This document shows, one piece after another, positions 1 through 12,769 of a stretch of DNA of 64,000 bases. The DNA comes from Sitta carolinensis (taxonomy: Eukaryota > Chordata > Aves > Passeriformes > Sittidae). A program made the position numbers and the translations under genes. The stretch spans positions 17,650,501 to 17,714,500 of the forward strand of contig CM063283.1 of the NCBI GenBank assembly GCA_032173965.1, in the 5' to 3' direction. The notes under the pieces are model-generated. The model was not told where the DNA came from. It saw only the letters and a list, made by a program, of their open reading frames with translations, and did not search any database. Numbering within the stretch: position 1 is the stretch's first letter; every line of letters begins with the position of its first letter.

Positions 1-618
1 AGAAAAATGAGCTAATGTTCTCATGGGATTAAATCAGGGTTTACTAAATTTAAAAAGATGGAATTGCCCCAGATACAAATAGATCTAAGCTGCATAATAT
101 TTTAATATACTTCTGAACACTTGCATTAGTAACTTCATTGAATTCACTGGGATTACTCATTCCAGTAAGGACTCAGCTAGCACAGTAGGAGGTTACAAAT
201 TTAGTTCATTTTTAAGGCTGTAGATTGGAGAATGACACAGTTAATATAGCTAAGCCTGAAGTTCTAGCAATTAAAAAGACACCTATTTAAGCAGAAATAA
301 TCAAAAGAAGTACTTCTAATTAGAAATTTCTATGACTATCAATAAATTGTTTTGAGATCTTTTGTCCGTGAGACATATTAGATAAATGTAAATTTCTTTC
401 ATGGTGTTAATATTATTTATCTATTTAATTGAAAAAAATCCCAAGATATATTATTGCATTTTGATATATGAAGTGCCAAATAATTCCTTGTTGAAAGCTT
501 TTGAAAGTCACAGCACAAATTAATCTGGCCCTAATAGCTAAAGGACATTAGATTTGCTCAGCACATAAAGAGAAGACCTTCTTGCTGCCTGCAATGCCTT
601 TCATGTGGGCAAGCAGAG
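1..618. other. unique AT-rich noncoding DNA
   Basis: No recognisable repeat, exon or RNA gene. Stops are frequent in all frames. The sequence is AT-rich, with a degraded A/T-rich patch around 410-480. Confidence 0.6.
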
Positions 619-902
619 AGGGAAGGACCCACCTCTTCTCTGGTGTCCAGTGAGAGGACATGAGAGTTGCTCAGGGGAAGTTCAGATGGGATATTAGGAA
701 AAAGTTCTTCACTGAGAAGGGTGGTCAAGAACTGGAACAATCTCCCCAGGGAAGTGGTTAAGGCTCCAAGTGCTTAAGAAGTGTTTGAACAATCTTCACA
801 AATAAAAGGTTTAACTTTTTGGTTGCCCTGTATGGGAACATCATTTGTGGGCTCAATGATCCTCATGGGTCTCTTCCAAGTCAGCCTGTTCTCTGATTCT
901 GT
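619..902 (+). mobile_element. CR1: CR1 LINE 3'-end fragment
   Basis: A 5'-truncated CR1 non-LTR retrotransposon tail in plus orientation. It has the usual order of CR1 3' landmarks: a 'ccagtgagaggaca' block near 648, 'gatgggatattaggaaaaa' and 'ttcttcactgag' near 685-717, 'cagggaagtggtt' near 747, then 'ctcaatgatcctcatgggtctcttcca' split over about 852-880 and a decayed terminal repeat 'ctctgattctgtg' at about 890-902. It is clearly diverged and has no coding capacity. The 5' boundary is approximate. Confidence 0.85.
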
Positions 903-3487
903 GGCCTCAAATATCTATTACCTGTTACTGAAAACAGAAAGCAATGCCATTTTAGTTTAAGAAATATAATTTTCTTGTATAATCCAAAATTTCTGCCTTC
1001 CTCACACTTTCATATCTCATATCCTTTTGTAGTCCTGGTTTATTTTCAAGTATCATTTTTGTGATTTAAATTTTAAAAGGGTTTTTAAAACTTTGTCTGG
1101 TTCTGTCATATTAGTTGACTCAACTCCATGAAAAAATTGTCACCAATGTGTTTTCTATATGAAAATGCTTTCTTATAAGATCTTTTCAGGATGGAAGACT
1201 CAAATGTTTTTCTGGAAGGGCAGGAAACAGCTAAAATAAATATATTAAGCAAAGAAAAACCCCAAACCCCAATGAACAGTAGGAGTGAAAGTTTAGACCT
1301 TTTTTCACTTATTTCAAAAAACAGGTGCTTGGAATAAGAATGTTTGATGTGGAGGGAGAAGTGAGTATTTTGAAACAGTATCAAGACGTAGAAGCATAGG
1401 CATACCACATGTTCTGGTTTGTAGTAATGCTCAAGAGAAGGATCAAAGAACTGATCATTGCTAATACTATTCTGCATTTACTTTATGAAGCTAGTAACTT
1501 GTGTTATGAGTCTCCCACCTTAGCTATAAGTCGTTTCAGACGTATGAAGCAAGACAGGTGAGTAGTGCAGAAGGTGAAGTGAATGTTCCAGGGAGGCCTG
1601 AGCAGGTTATCAAGGAGTTAAGGCACCCTGCCCACTCACTTTTTTTGATTACCAGATCCTGCAGAGTGTCATACCCAAGAGAAGAGTTTCACATTATGAA
1701 ATGTGAAACATCTAAGCAGTGTTTGCAGTGAGAAAAACACCTGTGCTGTGCCTTCAGATGGGCTCTTCAGGGTGCAGGATGTAAGGCAGAAATCTGCCAC
1801 TTAGCTCATATGGCGAGCAGGAGGGTGGCAGGGTGGGATAAACCTGGATCACTAAATGGACTCTAGAGATTACTAGGGAGGTTACAGAGCTGGAGGCATT
1901 TGATGCTGGCTGTACCCTGCAGTGCTGATTGCCACAGCAAGCTCCTCGTTCTGGCTGAAAATGAAGAAATTTAAAGGCCCGATTTTCTGGAACTGGCAAT
2001 TGCCTTGGTGCTTTCAGAAGAAAAGACATCCCTCTTATCCACAAAGGGAAAAGTAGAAACGACAGTCCAGAGGAAGGCCAAGGTGTAAGGGCTACTGCAA
2101 GACGTCCTGTGCCTCTGACACTGGGTAGTTCTTCCACAAGCTGGCACTCTCTACAAAACGTAGAATGTCCTACTCACCACATATTTTCCCTACTTAGGGA
2201 TTATTAAAAGTTCTTCAAAATTAAAGCATTTTGAGATAAGATTTGAATAAGGAGAGGGCAGTACATTGCTGCAAAGGATGGAGAGAGTGGTTTCAATTCA
2301 AGAAGACACTAAAGAAAGTGTGAAGAGGAGCTGATTGGAGGAGAGGAGCTGTTTTGGAGCATATCCTGTGCATTTGCTAGCATTGTGCATTGAAAAACTC
2401 TTTCAAATCAGACACCACCATCCCTGAAGTCTGCTTTCATATTCCATGGAGTTATGTAGCTGTTCTAAACCAGAACAACAAAGTTGAAACAGATCTCCTA
2501 AAAAAATAGACACACAATGAGTTCTAGCAGCACTGGTTAGACCAAAGAAAATCAGAAACAGAACTCTCCGTGCAGGAGGCAGCAACACACTTGCATATAG
2601 ATATTTGATGTCAATACCCACACACTTGTCTTGAAACCCAAACCTAAAACTGGATATTCCTTAAATATGTATCATAAATGCAATATGTTGCTATGTAAAA
2701 ATTAAAAGCTATGACAGCAAATGCATAAGTAAAGGGGGTATGGAGCTTTTATTGTTACATTCATGCATTGAGGGAGTAAGGTAGTAATGCATGTTCTTTG
2801 GATGATGCTTATTACTGTTTACAGTAATAACAAATTACCATTTGAATGCTAATAATTGCAGTGAAGATAGTCTTGAAGGAACAGAATGTCCCAAGGGATA
2901 TTCAGAGATTAAATTAGATCTGATCTAACAACAAATTACCATTGTGTCTTTAAGAGGAATCACCAAAACATTTAAGAATGAATTTGCTGAATTCAATAAA
3001 CAATTTACTGTTGATTTCATTAGATAATGAGAACTGATTATATACTAAGTTATCTGATGGTCCTGAAAAGATGAAATAGTTGTAAGTACTAACAATACGA
3101 TACTCTGGCAGCGTTCACTCCCAGTCCTAAAACCATATTCAGGATCTTAACTGCTTAAGAAACACTGTATTGCCTTACATTATGAAGTCTAATCTTGATT
3201 TTACAGGCTAGGTATATTAGAAAAATATTTTTGTGATTTCAAGAGCTTTGGATTAGTTTCTTTGCTATACATTCTTAATTCAGTGATCATTTATAACTGC
3301 TCTAAAATCCCAAACAATGCTTTGAATTAGCATCTTCTACCTGCTTTACTAAACCACCTGGCTTAAAGCTGAATCTGAGATGGCTTCTTCCCAAGGTCTG
3401 ATTCAAGGCACTGACTGCATCAGGGAAGCCACAAATTCGGGCATCTACCAACACCTCTTGCATCAACTATATTCAAGAACATAAACC
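903..3487. other. unique noncoding DNA
   Basis: I see no gene or dispersed repeat in this 2.6 kb. Minus-strand open frames at 1106-1477 (123 codons) and 1754-2137 (127 codons) have no recognisable domain, no splice context and ordinary AT-rich composition. I treat them as chance. Confidence 0.55.
2809..2830. repeat. 22 bp perfect inverted repeat
   Basis: Arms TTATTACTGT and ACAGTAATAA are exact reverse complements separated by TT. It could extrude a 10 bp hairpin. No gene end is nearby that it could terminate, and it may be a chance AT-rich palindrome. Confidence 0.8.
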
Positions 3488-3492
3488 CACGT

Positions 3493-4131
3493 TGTGAGAG
3501 TTCTGTTCTCCCACATCTCACCCCTGATAAGGGGAGGCTTTTTTGCAGAAGTTCTTGCCAGGAAAGATGGTAGACTGGACTCTTGGTTGTTCTCGTTCTC
3601 CAGGTTGTTTTTTGTTTCTTATCAGCAATTTCAGCACACCAGGCTTTACACCAGCCAAATGTGCAGGAGAATAGTCACCAAAAGTCCCTGAACAGATGGG
3701 ATCAAGGTTCTTTTAAAGATAATTCACCCAATTATCACCTAGAACGTACATTATTTCTGTTTTTCTACCAATAACCAACTAAACTTCTATTCACGTGACT
3801 CTACACTGCGGCGGATTCCAGCCAATCGTCCTGTGTCCCAAACACTGCAGAAAATGGAGTAGGTGAAGAAGGAGAAGGAAATCTAAAAACAACAAGGATC
3901 CTCCATCTTGTGTCATCTACTTACCATACTAACAAACCCAAAAATCTAAATTTCTCACCCTTTGACAAATGACTACAAATGTGCTACTATCTAATTTACA
4001 TTCTTGAGAATTCTGTTTCATCCCAGAGCTTAAAAAGCCTTTCCATGGATGAAGGTTAAAAAGAGTGTTTGCTGGGGTTTTGACCCTTCAAAACATGCAG
4101 GGAAATATTCTCTGCATTCTGGATTCCAACA
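3493..4131 (-). mobile_element. solo LTR of an endogenous retrovirus, 639 bp
   Basis: Read on the minus strand, the element begins TGTTGGAATCC and ends CAGAACTCTCACA, giving the TGT...ACA ends typical of retroviral LTRs. It is flanked by an exact 5 bp direct repeat, CACGT, at 3488-3492 and 4132-4136, which I read as the target-site duplication. There is no gag/pol-like coding sequence on either side, so it is a solo LTR left by LTR-LTR recombination. A 5 bp duplication is usual for ERVL or some ERV1 elements in vertebrates. I do not assign a named family. I could not find a canonical AATAAA in the expected place. Confidence 0.75.
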
Positions 4132-4136
4132 CACGT

Positions 4137-6736
4137 GAAGCTGGTCAGACTAAGGATGGCTGAACACATTGTGAGAAAAACTTTGTCTCTTTACCTTAGC
4201 CTGCCTCAGGCTGGCTCTGTTTGCTCTCCCTTGAGTAAGCAGTCATTCTCTCCTGCTCTTTTCCCAGACACCTTCAAAGTTATAAACTTTTGCCACAGCT
4301 CCTCTCAGTTTTTTAAGGTTTTTGGGATACTCCTCCTTTCTTTGCCATGTACAAGTTGTTCCATACTCTACTACTATCTCTCCTTTCATAGAAAACATAT
4401 CTTGAATCAGCAAAGTTTTCACCAAACCCACTAATTCTTGAATATATACAATGAGGTTCATAACAGAAACTCACAGAGTGTTCTGCATAGCAACAGCATT
4501 ATACTACACTATGTTATACTTCAGTAATTTTTGGTTGATTTTATTTCCCCACCTACTTCTGCAATTAACTCAACAGTACTGGCGGGTATAAAATCTTCTT
4601 AGATACATAATAATTAATATTTCCTGCATTAAGACAGGCACAATTCTCTATCTTTCACCAACTGCTATAATATTAATAAGGAGAAATGTAACAACAACTC
4701 AGGTCTACTGCTGTACTAAAATGTAGACCTGCTCTTGCCCACAGAAGCTGTTATAGGAGAAAGGAAAATCCTGGGCACCTCTCTCCCTATGGAATATTCT
4801 GACCTACATGCAGAAATTATCTGAAAAATCTGAGTCTTCAGTAGAGAAAATGTAAGTCCTTTGTTTAATAAATGACTGTGGGAGGTTTCTGTGATACTGG
4901 AGCTGAACAGTAGATAAAACACAGAGAATGAGATAGTAAAACAAAAAATTAGTAATAAAACTTAAAGAAATTAAAAATAATTATCTAAATAGAAAATAAG
5001 AAAGGAACTGGGAAAATAGAAAGCTCCTAGTTGTCAAATTTTTTTATTTTCTAAGCAGTTTCCTCTCAGACTCAGACAATTAAAAGTTTTTAAAAGCTCT
5101 TTGCAAAATAGGTAGTACCGAGCATCTATGCTGAGCAAGGCAAGAGAATTCCTATGCATAAATCTAGAAATAAGGATATATGGGCAGCAACATCTGCCCA
5201 TTATCTGGAATAGGATAAGACTCAAAACAAAAAAACAGCAAAAGCAGCAGGAGATGTTAGCTATAAAAGCCATACAATCCTGATTTTTTCCTGACTAAGG
5301 GAAAGACATCATTTAACTTCATTTGGTCTAGGATCTGGCACTAAGTCCTATTATATAGGCCAGATGTAAGGAATTTATTCCCCTTAGGAGAAAGCAGGAG
5401 AAGCAGATGGCTGTTTCTAACGAACACATTGCAAGCCATAGGAAGAGCCTGTCTGTATTTCCTGTGAGAACTAAGATTTCACTAGAAATAAGAACATCCT
5501 TAAAACCAATGCATTCCTTTAATGGCTCAGAAAACAATAACCTACTTATTATCTCATCATGCCTAAAGGTATTAAACATTGTATGCTGGATTTGTTCCTT
5601 TGCTTCTCAATTTTTTTCTGTACTTCAGATGGTGGATGGTCTCAACTTTTGTACTGCTGTACCCTAATTTATTTTTAATATCTCAGTGTTATAGTGTTCA
5701 TCCTGCAGGGCACATTTAGCTTTAAGTGGGTAAGTCCCATTTAATTCAATGGCCAATTGTGTGCTTAGATAACTTGCTGAATCTAAGCCATTTGCATCCA
5801 CCAATAAAAAGTAACAAGAAGTTACCCTTCTCTCATTTGAGGCCTGAATGTTCATGTGTAACTCAGCAAAAAGGATGACATTTGGAAATACGGTGCTGGT
5901 GCTACTGCACTGCCCTTTACACCTTTTGCTAAACAGAGGTTGGAAAATCCATATCTAACAAAATAATGTGCCTTGAATCTTGACTTCTTTTTTGTTTTCC
6001 TCCTCGTCGCACTAACAGTTTGCTAATATTGTTTGCATTAAGGCAGCACCTTAGATTGTTCATCAGTACCAAGACTGTATTGGAGAAAACTTCGTACTCA
6101 TCCGTTCTGTATTTGCTGTATAAATGCACTTGTATGCCAGTGCACAGGATGTGTGCTGAGAACAACCCCGTGTGATGCAGGGGCTCCTGGGGTGACCCAC
6201 AGGTCTGTGCATTCACGTGCAGCCTGTGACCACACTGCAAGAAGGATCTTGGCACTTTCAGGGAACATATATTTTATCCAAGGGTGTACTGCTGCTAAAA
6301 TAATAGCAAAAGGGATACTGGGAATTGCCAGCCCTGGAAATTGTGATTTATTATAAAAAAAAATCCAAGGAATGTATTGCTTTTTGAAATTGTTTGGCTA
6401 TAAAATACCCTCTTGAAGCTTGCTAAAGTGAGATCTAATTTTAAGGCATGTCACTGCATCCTTGCTTTACATTGTTCTCTGTAGGTGTTACAGCAAGAGT
6501 TACAAAAGATAACAAGTTGCCATCATATTTTTCTCATGACTAACAATGTGGCTTGAAGAAAAAGGAAGACAAACTTAACTCTGATATTCATTTTCCCTGG
6601 AGCTTATAAAAAACAACCAACCCTGTAAATGTTATTTTCATTGCCTTGAATTTTATATCCTTTATACCTAAACCAAAAGGAAAATGCTATATTGTGCAAA
6701 TAGGATTTCAGTGGCAGCATTAGGAAATGTTCCTGT
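4137..6736. other. unique noncoding DNA
   Basis: AT-rich unique sequence with no recognisable gene. Frames at 5034-5273 (minus), 5407-5667 (plus) and 5929-6255 (minus) have no domain signature and no good start or splice context. Confidence 0.55.
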
Positions 6737-6976
6737 TTCAAGTTGTGCCAGGGGAGGTTTAGATTGGATATTAAGAAAAATTTCTTCACTGAAGTGGTTG
6801 TCAAGCATTGGAAGAGGCTGCTCAGGGAAGTGGTTCAGTCATCATCCCTGGAGGTATCTGAAAGTAGGTATGGTGCTTAGGGACATGGTTTAGTGGTGGG
6901 CTTGGGCAGTGCTGGGTTAGCAGCTGGACTCAATGATCTAAAGGGTCTTTTCCAATCTAAACAATTCTATGACTCT
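6737..6976 (+). mobile_element. CR1: CR1 LINE 3'-end fragment
   Basis: A relatively well-preserved CR1 tail. It starts at 'caagttgtgccagggga' (about 6739), continues through 'gatattaagaaaaatttcttcactg', 'cagggaagtggtt', 'catccctggaggtat', 'gggacatggtttagtgg' and 'ggactcaatgatct', and ends in 'aattctatgactct' at about 6963-6976. The 3' end has the CR1 octamer-like tail. It is the youngest-looking of the short CR1 copies by eye, and has no coding capacity. Confidence 0.92.
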
Positions 6977-9900
6977 ACATAAGGATCTACTGCAGAAAAG
7001 ACAGCTCAAGATCCCTCTCTTGTATTATCTAAATAATCCTGGGATTATTTAGACATGGCTCTATGCATCCCTTCTTTCCTGCAGGATTTGATCAAAGGAC
7101 AGGATGGGTTTGCTAACTCTCAGGCAGCGTTTCTCAAGATGTCAGATCATAATTAGTTAATCCTTAAGTGGATAAGGATGATTCATTATATTTATCATGG
7201 TCAGGTTGCAGTGTAAAATCAGTCTGTAAAACCAACTATTCTATGCTGAAGACCATTAGTTTAGTCTAATTTCAGAATCTAAATTTTCCCACAGTGCTGA
7301 TAAGTTTTCTTGACTGGTTGTCATCTCGAGAAAGGCTTTGTTCCAACCATGGGACCAAATGATATTACTTTCTCACTTATTCAATAGCACATGCTAATGG
7401 ACTCAGCAAGAAACTTACATGTGAGCAAGAAAGATTTGCACAGTCTGCTTCTCCTCAGCATAACAAAACTCATGAAATCACTTCAACAAAGAGCCATTGG
7501 CTGCTGCCAATTAAGCGAATGGGAAGCTTGATGCTGACATTAAACAAGAATGTACATTAAGGATGTACATTATGCTTCTGAGAAGTTGAGGACAGTGCAC
7601 AACTCAAGGTCGAAGGTTACCATTTGTTCCATTCTTCATAAACAAAGCTATAGCACAGAGAGGGCTTGGGAAGACACTAATTTGCTGTGTTCTGAGATAA
7701 GGTTATCTCAAGGCTTCTTTAATTTTCTTTTATTTTTCTGAAAACCAACACATTTTCAGATGAATTCCCCATACTTGGTCTCAGCCTTAGAATGATTGGC
7801 TTTTTCAATGAAATAGAGTAAAATCTCATCACCTATTTTGGTTTACAGGAGAGTAAAATAGTTCCCAATTGCTTAAATAGTGATTTTTTTTTTTTTCTGT
7901 AAAAGATCACTTAGATACAACTGAAATTGCAATATAATCCCTTCTATATTACTGCTGTGAACTGAGAAATCTCCTAGCTACTGAAGGGTGGTGCAGGATA
8001 TGGAAAGGATAAAGTTATACGAGTCTGTAGTTGTAACATTGAGTTTGTGATCAATAGACATTGTCAATTATTTTACACCTAGATTTTTAGGATTGCAAAC
8101 TATTGCAGCTGTGTAAGAATGGTGAAGCATTGGCATTCAGTTTCCGTTATGGATTGGCTTAAACCTCATTGAAACTGGTGTATTTATTTAGGATAAGAAA
8201 GAAATAAGGTTGCTTTTTCTTTTCAAAGGTGAATGCCAGTCTGCTGAGAAAAAGGAAGGCTGACATTAAGAGGGGCATTTCAGAGTATTATTTCATGTGA
8301 AGGAAAGTGTGAGAAGAGCTAAAAATTTAGCAACAGTGAAAAAGAGGAGAATAAGACAAAAGCCTACCCAGGCTCTAATAATACTAGTCTAAAGCAGAAA
8401 ATGCAAGCCAGGCTGCTGACTAAGAAAGTTGACTCTGTGGTCTGGAAGAATGTTTTTGGGATTTTTGGATTAATCCCATTTTAAAGACATGCATTCGTGA
8501 ACTTAATGAAGAAACAGAAAAAGAGACAATCTACCCCAAAGAACAGAAAATGAGTTATGAAGACAACTAGCTGATCCCCCAGTTTCTTCTCCAGCTGGAA
8601 TAATTCAGCAGGTCAGGACAGTAGTGTTCAAGCTGGAGACAGCTTTGATCATGCAGCCCTAGAAGAACTGTGAAATCTTTGTCTAGAACAACAACATCTA
8701 AACAGAATTTCATTTCTATAGCTGTGTCATGATCACAATTTAAAAGGTTACAAATGCAGGAAATTAAAATGTAGATGTTTCACAGTAGTCGTGGCTCCAC
8801 CAATCTAAACATAAGTGTTATGATTCGTATTGTTAAGTGTTATGATTCGTATTGTTAAATGTCTATGTTACTCACAAATTCTGACCTCTGACAACTCTGA
8901 TGTGAGGGAAGCAATTAAATTGGAACTTGTCTTTAGTAAGTGAGCATCCTATTATCTCTAGAATAGATAAAATTTAACATTTCTACACTTCCATTTTTTG
9001 TATAATATTTATCTAGCAATGGATTTCAATACATTTCACAGAAGTGAAATTGTTTTTATTACCTTATAGCTCTAAAGAGAAAGAAACATGAGTACAACCT
9101 TGATTAGGAGCATTGTGAATAGCCAATTATATTTTATTACTTCCACTCACTGTAGTCAAGCTAAATTAATGTTCCGAGATAAGAGACTTGACTAGACAAG
9201 GAGGGAGGGAGAGAATGGTGTGAACGACCTTCAAGATGAGGCAGATTGTACAGTGAGGAGTAGGATAAGGTAGAGCAGCAAGTGAAATGGGAGGGGGAAG
9301 GAAAAAAAAAGTGAAAAAGAAAATACTCAAGAGAATCAGAGCAACAGGCAAAAGAGAAGAAGCAGCTGGATTTTAAATGAATAAGAGGTCAAAAGTCACT
9401 TATTGTAGTAAGAAAATGTAATCTACTACAATCAGAGGATGATTTGAGCCAGTATTTTGTCCTGCAATTGCTCTGAGTATCAGGGACAGAAGCATAGATT
9501 ACCATTGAAGAAAGTCATCCACAGAATAGCTTTCCAAGGCACTCATGAAGACAAACCCCTCCTTTTATATTCCCAAAAGGTATGGGAAAGGGAATACCAA
9601 CAAAAATGGTACAGATGTTTCCCTGTTACCAGCTGCATGGATATTGATGGAGGAATTTTGATACAAGGAAGAACAAATATGTTTGTATTTTTTCCAAAGC
9701 AAGATTTTTCTTTCATTCAAGTAGAATCAAAGAAGCTCCACAATCACAAGTCAAGAAATGAGCTGTACTGTGCAGTAAGGTCTCCTATAATTCAAAGGGT
9801 CACGTACATAGTGTGCCCTTCACCCTCCTTAACCAAATATCTTCTGGCACTTTTAGTACCCCTTGATCAAGAGATGGAGAAGCTCTTGCTTATGACAGCC

Positions 9901-11565
9901 AGACATTAAATTCTCACACCTAGAAAATATATACTTACTTCCTCTGCTCAGCAGTGTAATTCTTCTTCAGTAGAAGACACCTTACTGCTCTTTCATATGT
10001 GTCTAAATTTCACATCATGCTCAACTACATAAAGATAGATAGTATGTACATATATATGTTTGCAAACATCATCCAAGTACCAATCTTTCTATATGATTCA
10101 CTTTATTTGTATTATCTCCTATTTTTCTAGTTATGCAGCTTTGCTGAATTATTGTCAGCAATTATACAAGATTAAGACATAGGCTTTGCTCAGAAGGGTA
10201 CAAGCCTTCGCAAATTTATGACAGCTCTTGACATTTTTACTAGATTGAGGTTGGGACTTAAGGTTAAAATCACATAAGAATATTGATTTGACTTCATTTT
10301 AAAGCAAAATTTGTACCCTCCATAGTTGATGAGAAAAGCTTAAACCTGTGAAATCAGTAGTGTTTAAAAGTTCTAAAATGAGAAGGCCAAGTCAATCCAT
10401 GCTGTATCCCCACTATTTACTCCGCCTAAAATGTGATCAGCATATGGAAGAGTGCATACATGTGTGCATGTTTTAACTTAGCACCATTTCTGAGCTTGGT
10501 TTTTGTTCACAAATCCTTGAGATTGACAATACTAACGCTGAACCCTGCAACAAAACTTGAATAGTTCAAATTTTATGTAGAAATGTGGAAAGAACATCTC
10601 AAAGAAGAAATTAGCATCTATTGTACCACGTAGGGTTTGCTTGTTCTTGTCAGTTTTGCTAAAGTACATGAAAGTGGAAAATTTTTGTCTTATGATCACT
10701 GCAAAACATTTTGTGCAATTTTTCCTTTGTTGGCTTTATAAGGAGACTGTAAGTGCATCCACTGAATATAATGCTTCAGATATAGATCTGCTGCTCTCTT
10801 GTCATGTCTTAGTGATTTTGAACAAGCTCTTCTTTCAGATGTAGATCAGAGAAACAAGTAGGTGGTTGAAGAGGAAAAAAGGAGAAGCAAGATATCCTTT
10901 TAAGTTTTTGTGGTGAAGACTCAGCACTGATGAAAGATTTCTACTGTTTAGATCAGGCAACTTCCTGGTGTTTGAACTGTTTGAGTACTGAGGATCCTGT
11001 ACTTGCTATGGCAGGGAGCATTTTCCTCCCACTGACCCTCCCATGCTGAGATTCAAATGTGGATTGCCTCTTTCTATTAAGACAAGAATGTACATTGCCT
11101 CTCTGAAAAGCAGATTTACTGCATGATTTGCATAGAGAGAAATTGTTCCAAGAAGAGTACAAATATTGCACTAAATGGGGAAGCTGAATTTGAGCCACAA
11201 ATTTGATATTTTAAAAATTAAATAAATATTTATTTAATTTAGAAAGAAATTAAAAATAATTGATTATTAATTAATGTTTTATTTTAACCTATGGTGGTTT
11301 TAAAAATAAGGCTCAGTTAATTAGCTTTAATGTCACTATACTTGTAATTTCTCCAAAGGAAAACCACAGAAAAGGTCTTAAAATATTTTCTTCTATGTCT
11401 CCTAGAACATTTCCATCTAGAAAGAAATCAGTTCCTCCTGAAGAACCTTTTCTCATTTTATCCTTGCAAGACTACCAGACTAATTTTGAAAGCTCCCTTT
11501 AGTGTCAAAAAAATCTGTAAGTTGATTTCAACTTCAGAAATTGAAATTGATCCACTGGTAGTATA
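6977..11565. other. unique noncoding DNA
   Basis: About 4.6 kb without a recognisable dispersed repeat apart from the 22 bp duplication at 8813. An open frame of 150 codons lies at 9457-9909 on the plus strand, the longest ATG frame outside the tandem repeat. Its conceptual product resembles no family I know, and no polyadenylation or splice context supports it, so I do not call it a gene. Confidence 0.5.
8813..8856. repeat. perfect tandem duplication, 22 bp x 2
   Basis: Two adjacent identical 22 bp copies (8813-8834 and 8835-8856). Each starts aagtgttatg and ends cgtattgtt. Complete identity suggests a recent replication-slippage event. Confidence 0.95.
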
Positions 11566-11665
11566 TATTCTATTCTATTCTATTCTATTCTATTCTATTC
11601 TATTCTATTCTATTCTATTCTATTCTATTCTATTCTATTCTATTCTATTCTATTCTATTCTATTC
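11566..11665. repeat. (TATTC)20 pentanucleotide microsatellite
   Basis: Twenty uninterrupted TATTC units, followed by one variant unit TATCC at 11666-11670. A perfect array this long is likely length-polymorphic. The frame open through it at 11486-11758 is a product of the repeat and is not a gene. Confidence 0.98.
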
Positions 11666-11670
11666 TATCC

Positions 11671-12769
11671 TTCTATTGTTTCACTTCATTTCATTTGCAA
11701 TAGTAGAGAAAGCCTCAATGAAGAATTAAATGAGATACAACCAAACTATATCAAATAGAAAACTACATACAATTCTGATTACTAGTTCCTAAAAATACCA
11801 CAAAGTAAATTAGCTCTTGTTTTTAGCCTGTTTGGTCAGCTGCAATCTTTCCTCAGCTATCTGACTTCAATTTCACTGTTTAGCCATTTAAGAGAGATCA
11901 GAATATCACGGCTTGATTCAGTGCTCTGCTTGTGCCCCATGGTACCCCCACTGAGATCTAGCTACTGCTACAGAAGGATATGGGTAACCAGTGGGTTGAT
12001 TTTAAAGTTTTTGTTGGTTTTTTTTCTCTTAATCAAACATTCTAGTCCTATCCAGGCATCTTTTTGATACCTTACGGTGCCTGAGCACAAGATGCCTCTG
12101 CTCAGGTAACTGAAATGAGGCCTAAGTATCAGACAGCTTTTTTTCTTCCAAGCCCAATGTCCTAAGAATGCTGTTCCAACAGCACATGAGGCTGTTACCA
12201 TGGGCTTGACATCTTACGTTATAACAGGCTCATCTGATTTGATGATCATCAAACTCTTAAAAAACAGCAGAAATTAAAGCTTTACTTTTCCCTGGAAATT
12301 AGTAATTATTCCTAGAAATCTCTATTGAAAGTACAATTCACCCTTACAGCTGCACCAACATGTTAAAACAAACAGAGGAAGAAGTTGCTTTCCCTCCATT
12401 AACTGTCCTTTACAACATCATTGCTCAGCTTTAATAAGAGTGGATCCCATGCAGAGAATGAATCCAGAAGGATTAGATGAAGGAGAACCACTTTTATGAG
12501 CTGTAACTCCATCAAATGCTTATCTGTAGTGAATTACTCTACACCTCTTAAAAATACAAGTAAATATCCAAATGCTATAGCTTGTCCTTTTTATGTTCTC
12601 CTCTAAATTATTTTCATCTGTTTTAATTCTGTTTTATATTATTGATTCAATCTAATGGGGTGGAGTTCACCTCACTAAATGTCAGTATGACTAAGGGTGG
12701 AAATAGGACCGTGTTATTTTCTTAAACTGACAGGTTTTTCAACAAAAATATCTTATGATGCCTAAAATA
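11671..12769. other. unique noncoding DNA
   Basis: No recognisable gene or repeat. A minus-strand frame at 11968-12201 has no domain signature. Confidence 0.55.

Noticed and set aside
9457..9909. 150-codon plus-strand open frame
   Set aside because: No recognisable domain, no signal for splicing or polyadenylation, and no similarity that I can name. Its length is not compelling given 128 kb of strand searched, although conservation would be a fair test.
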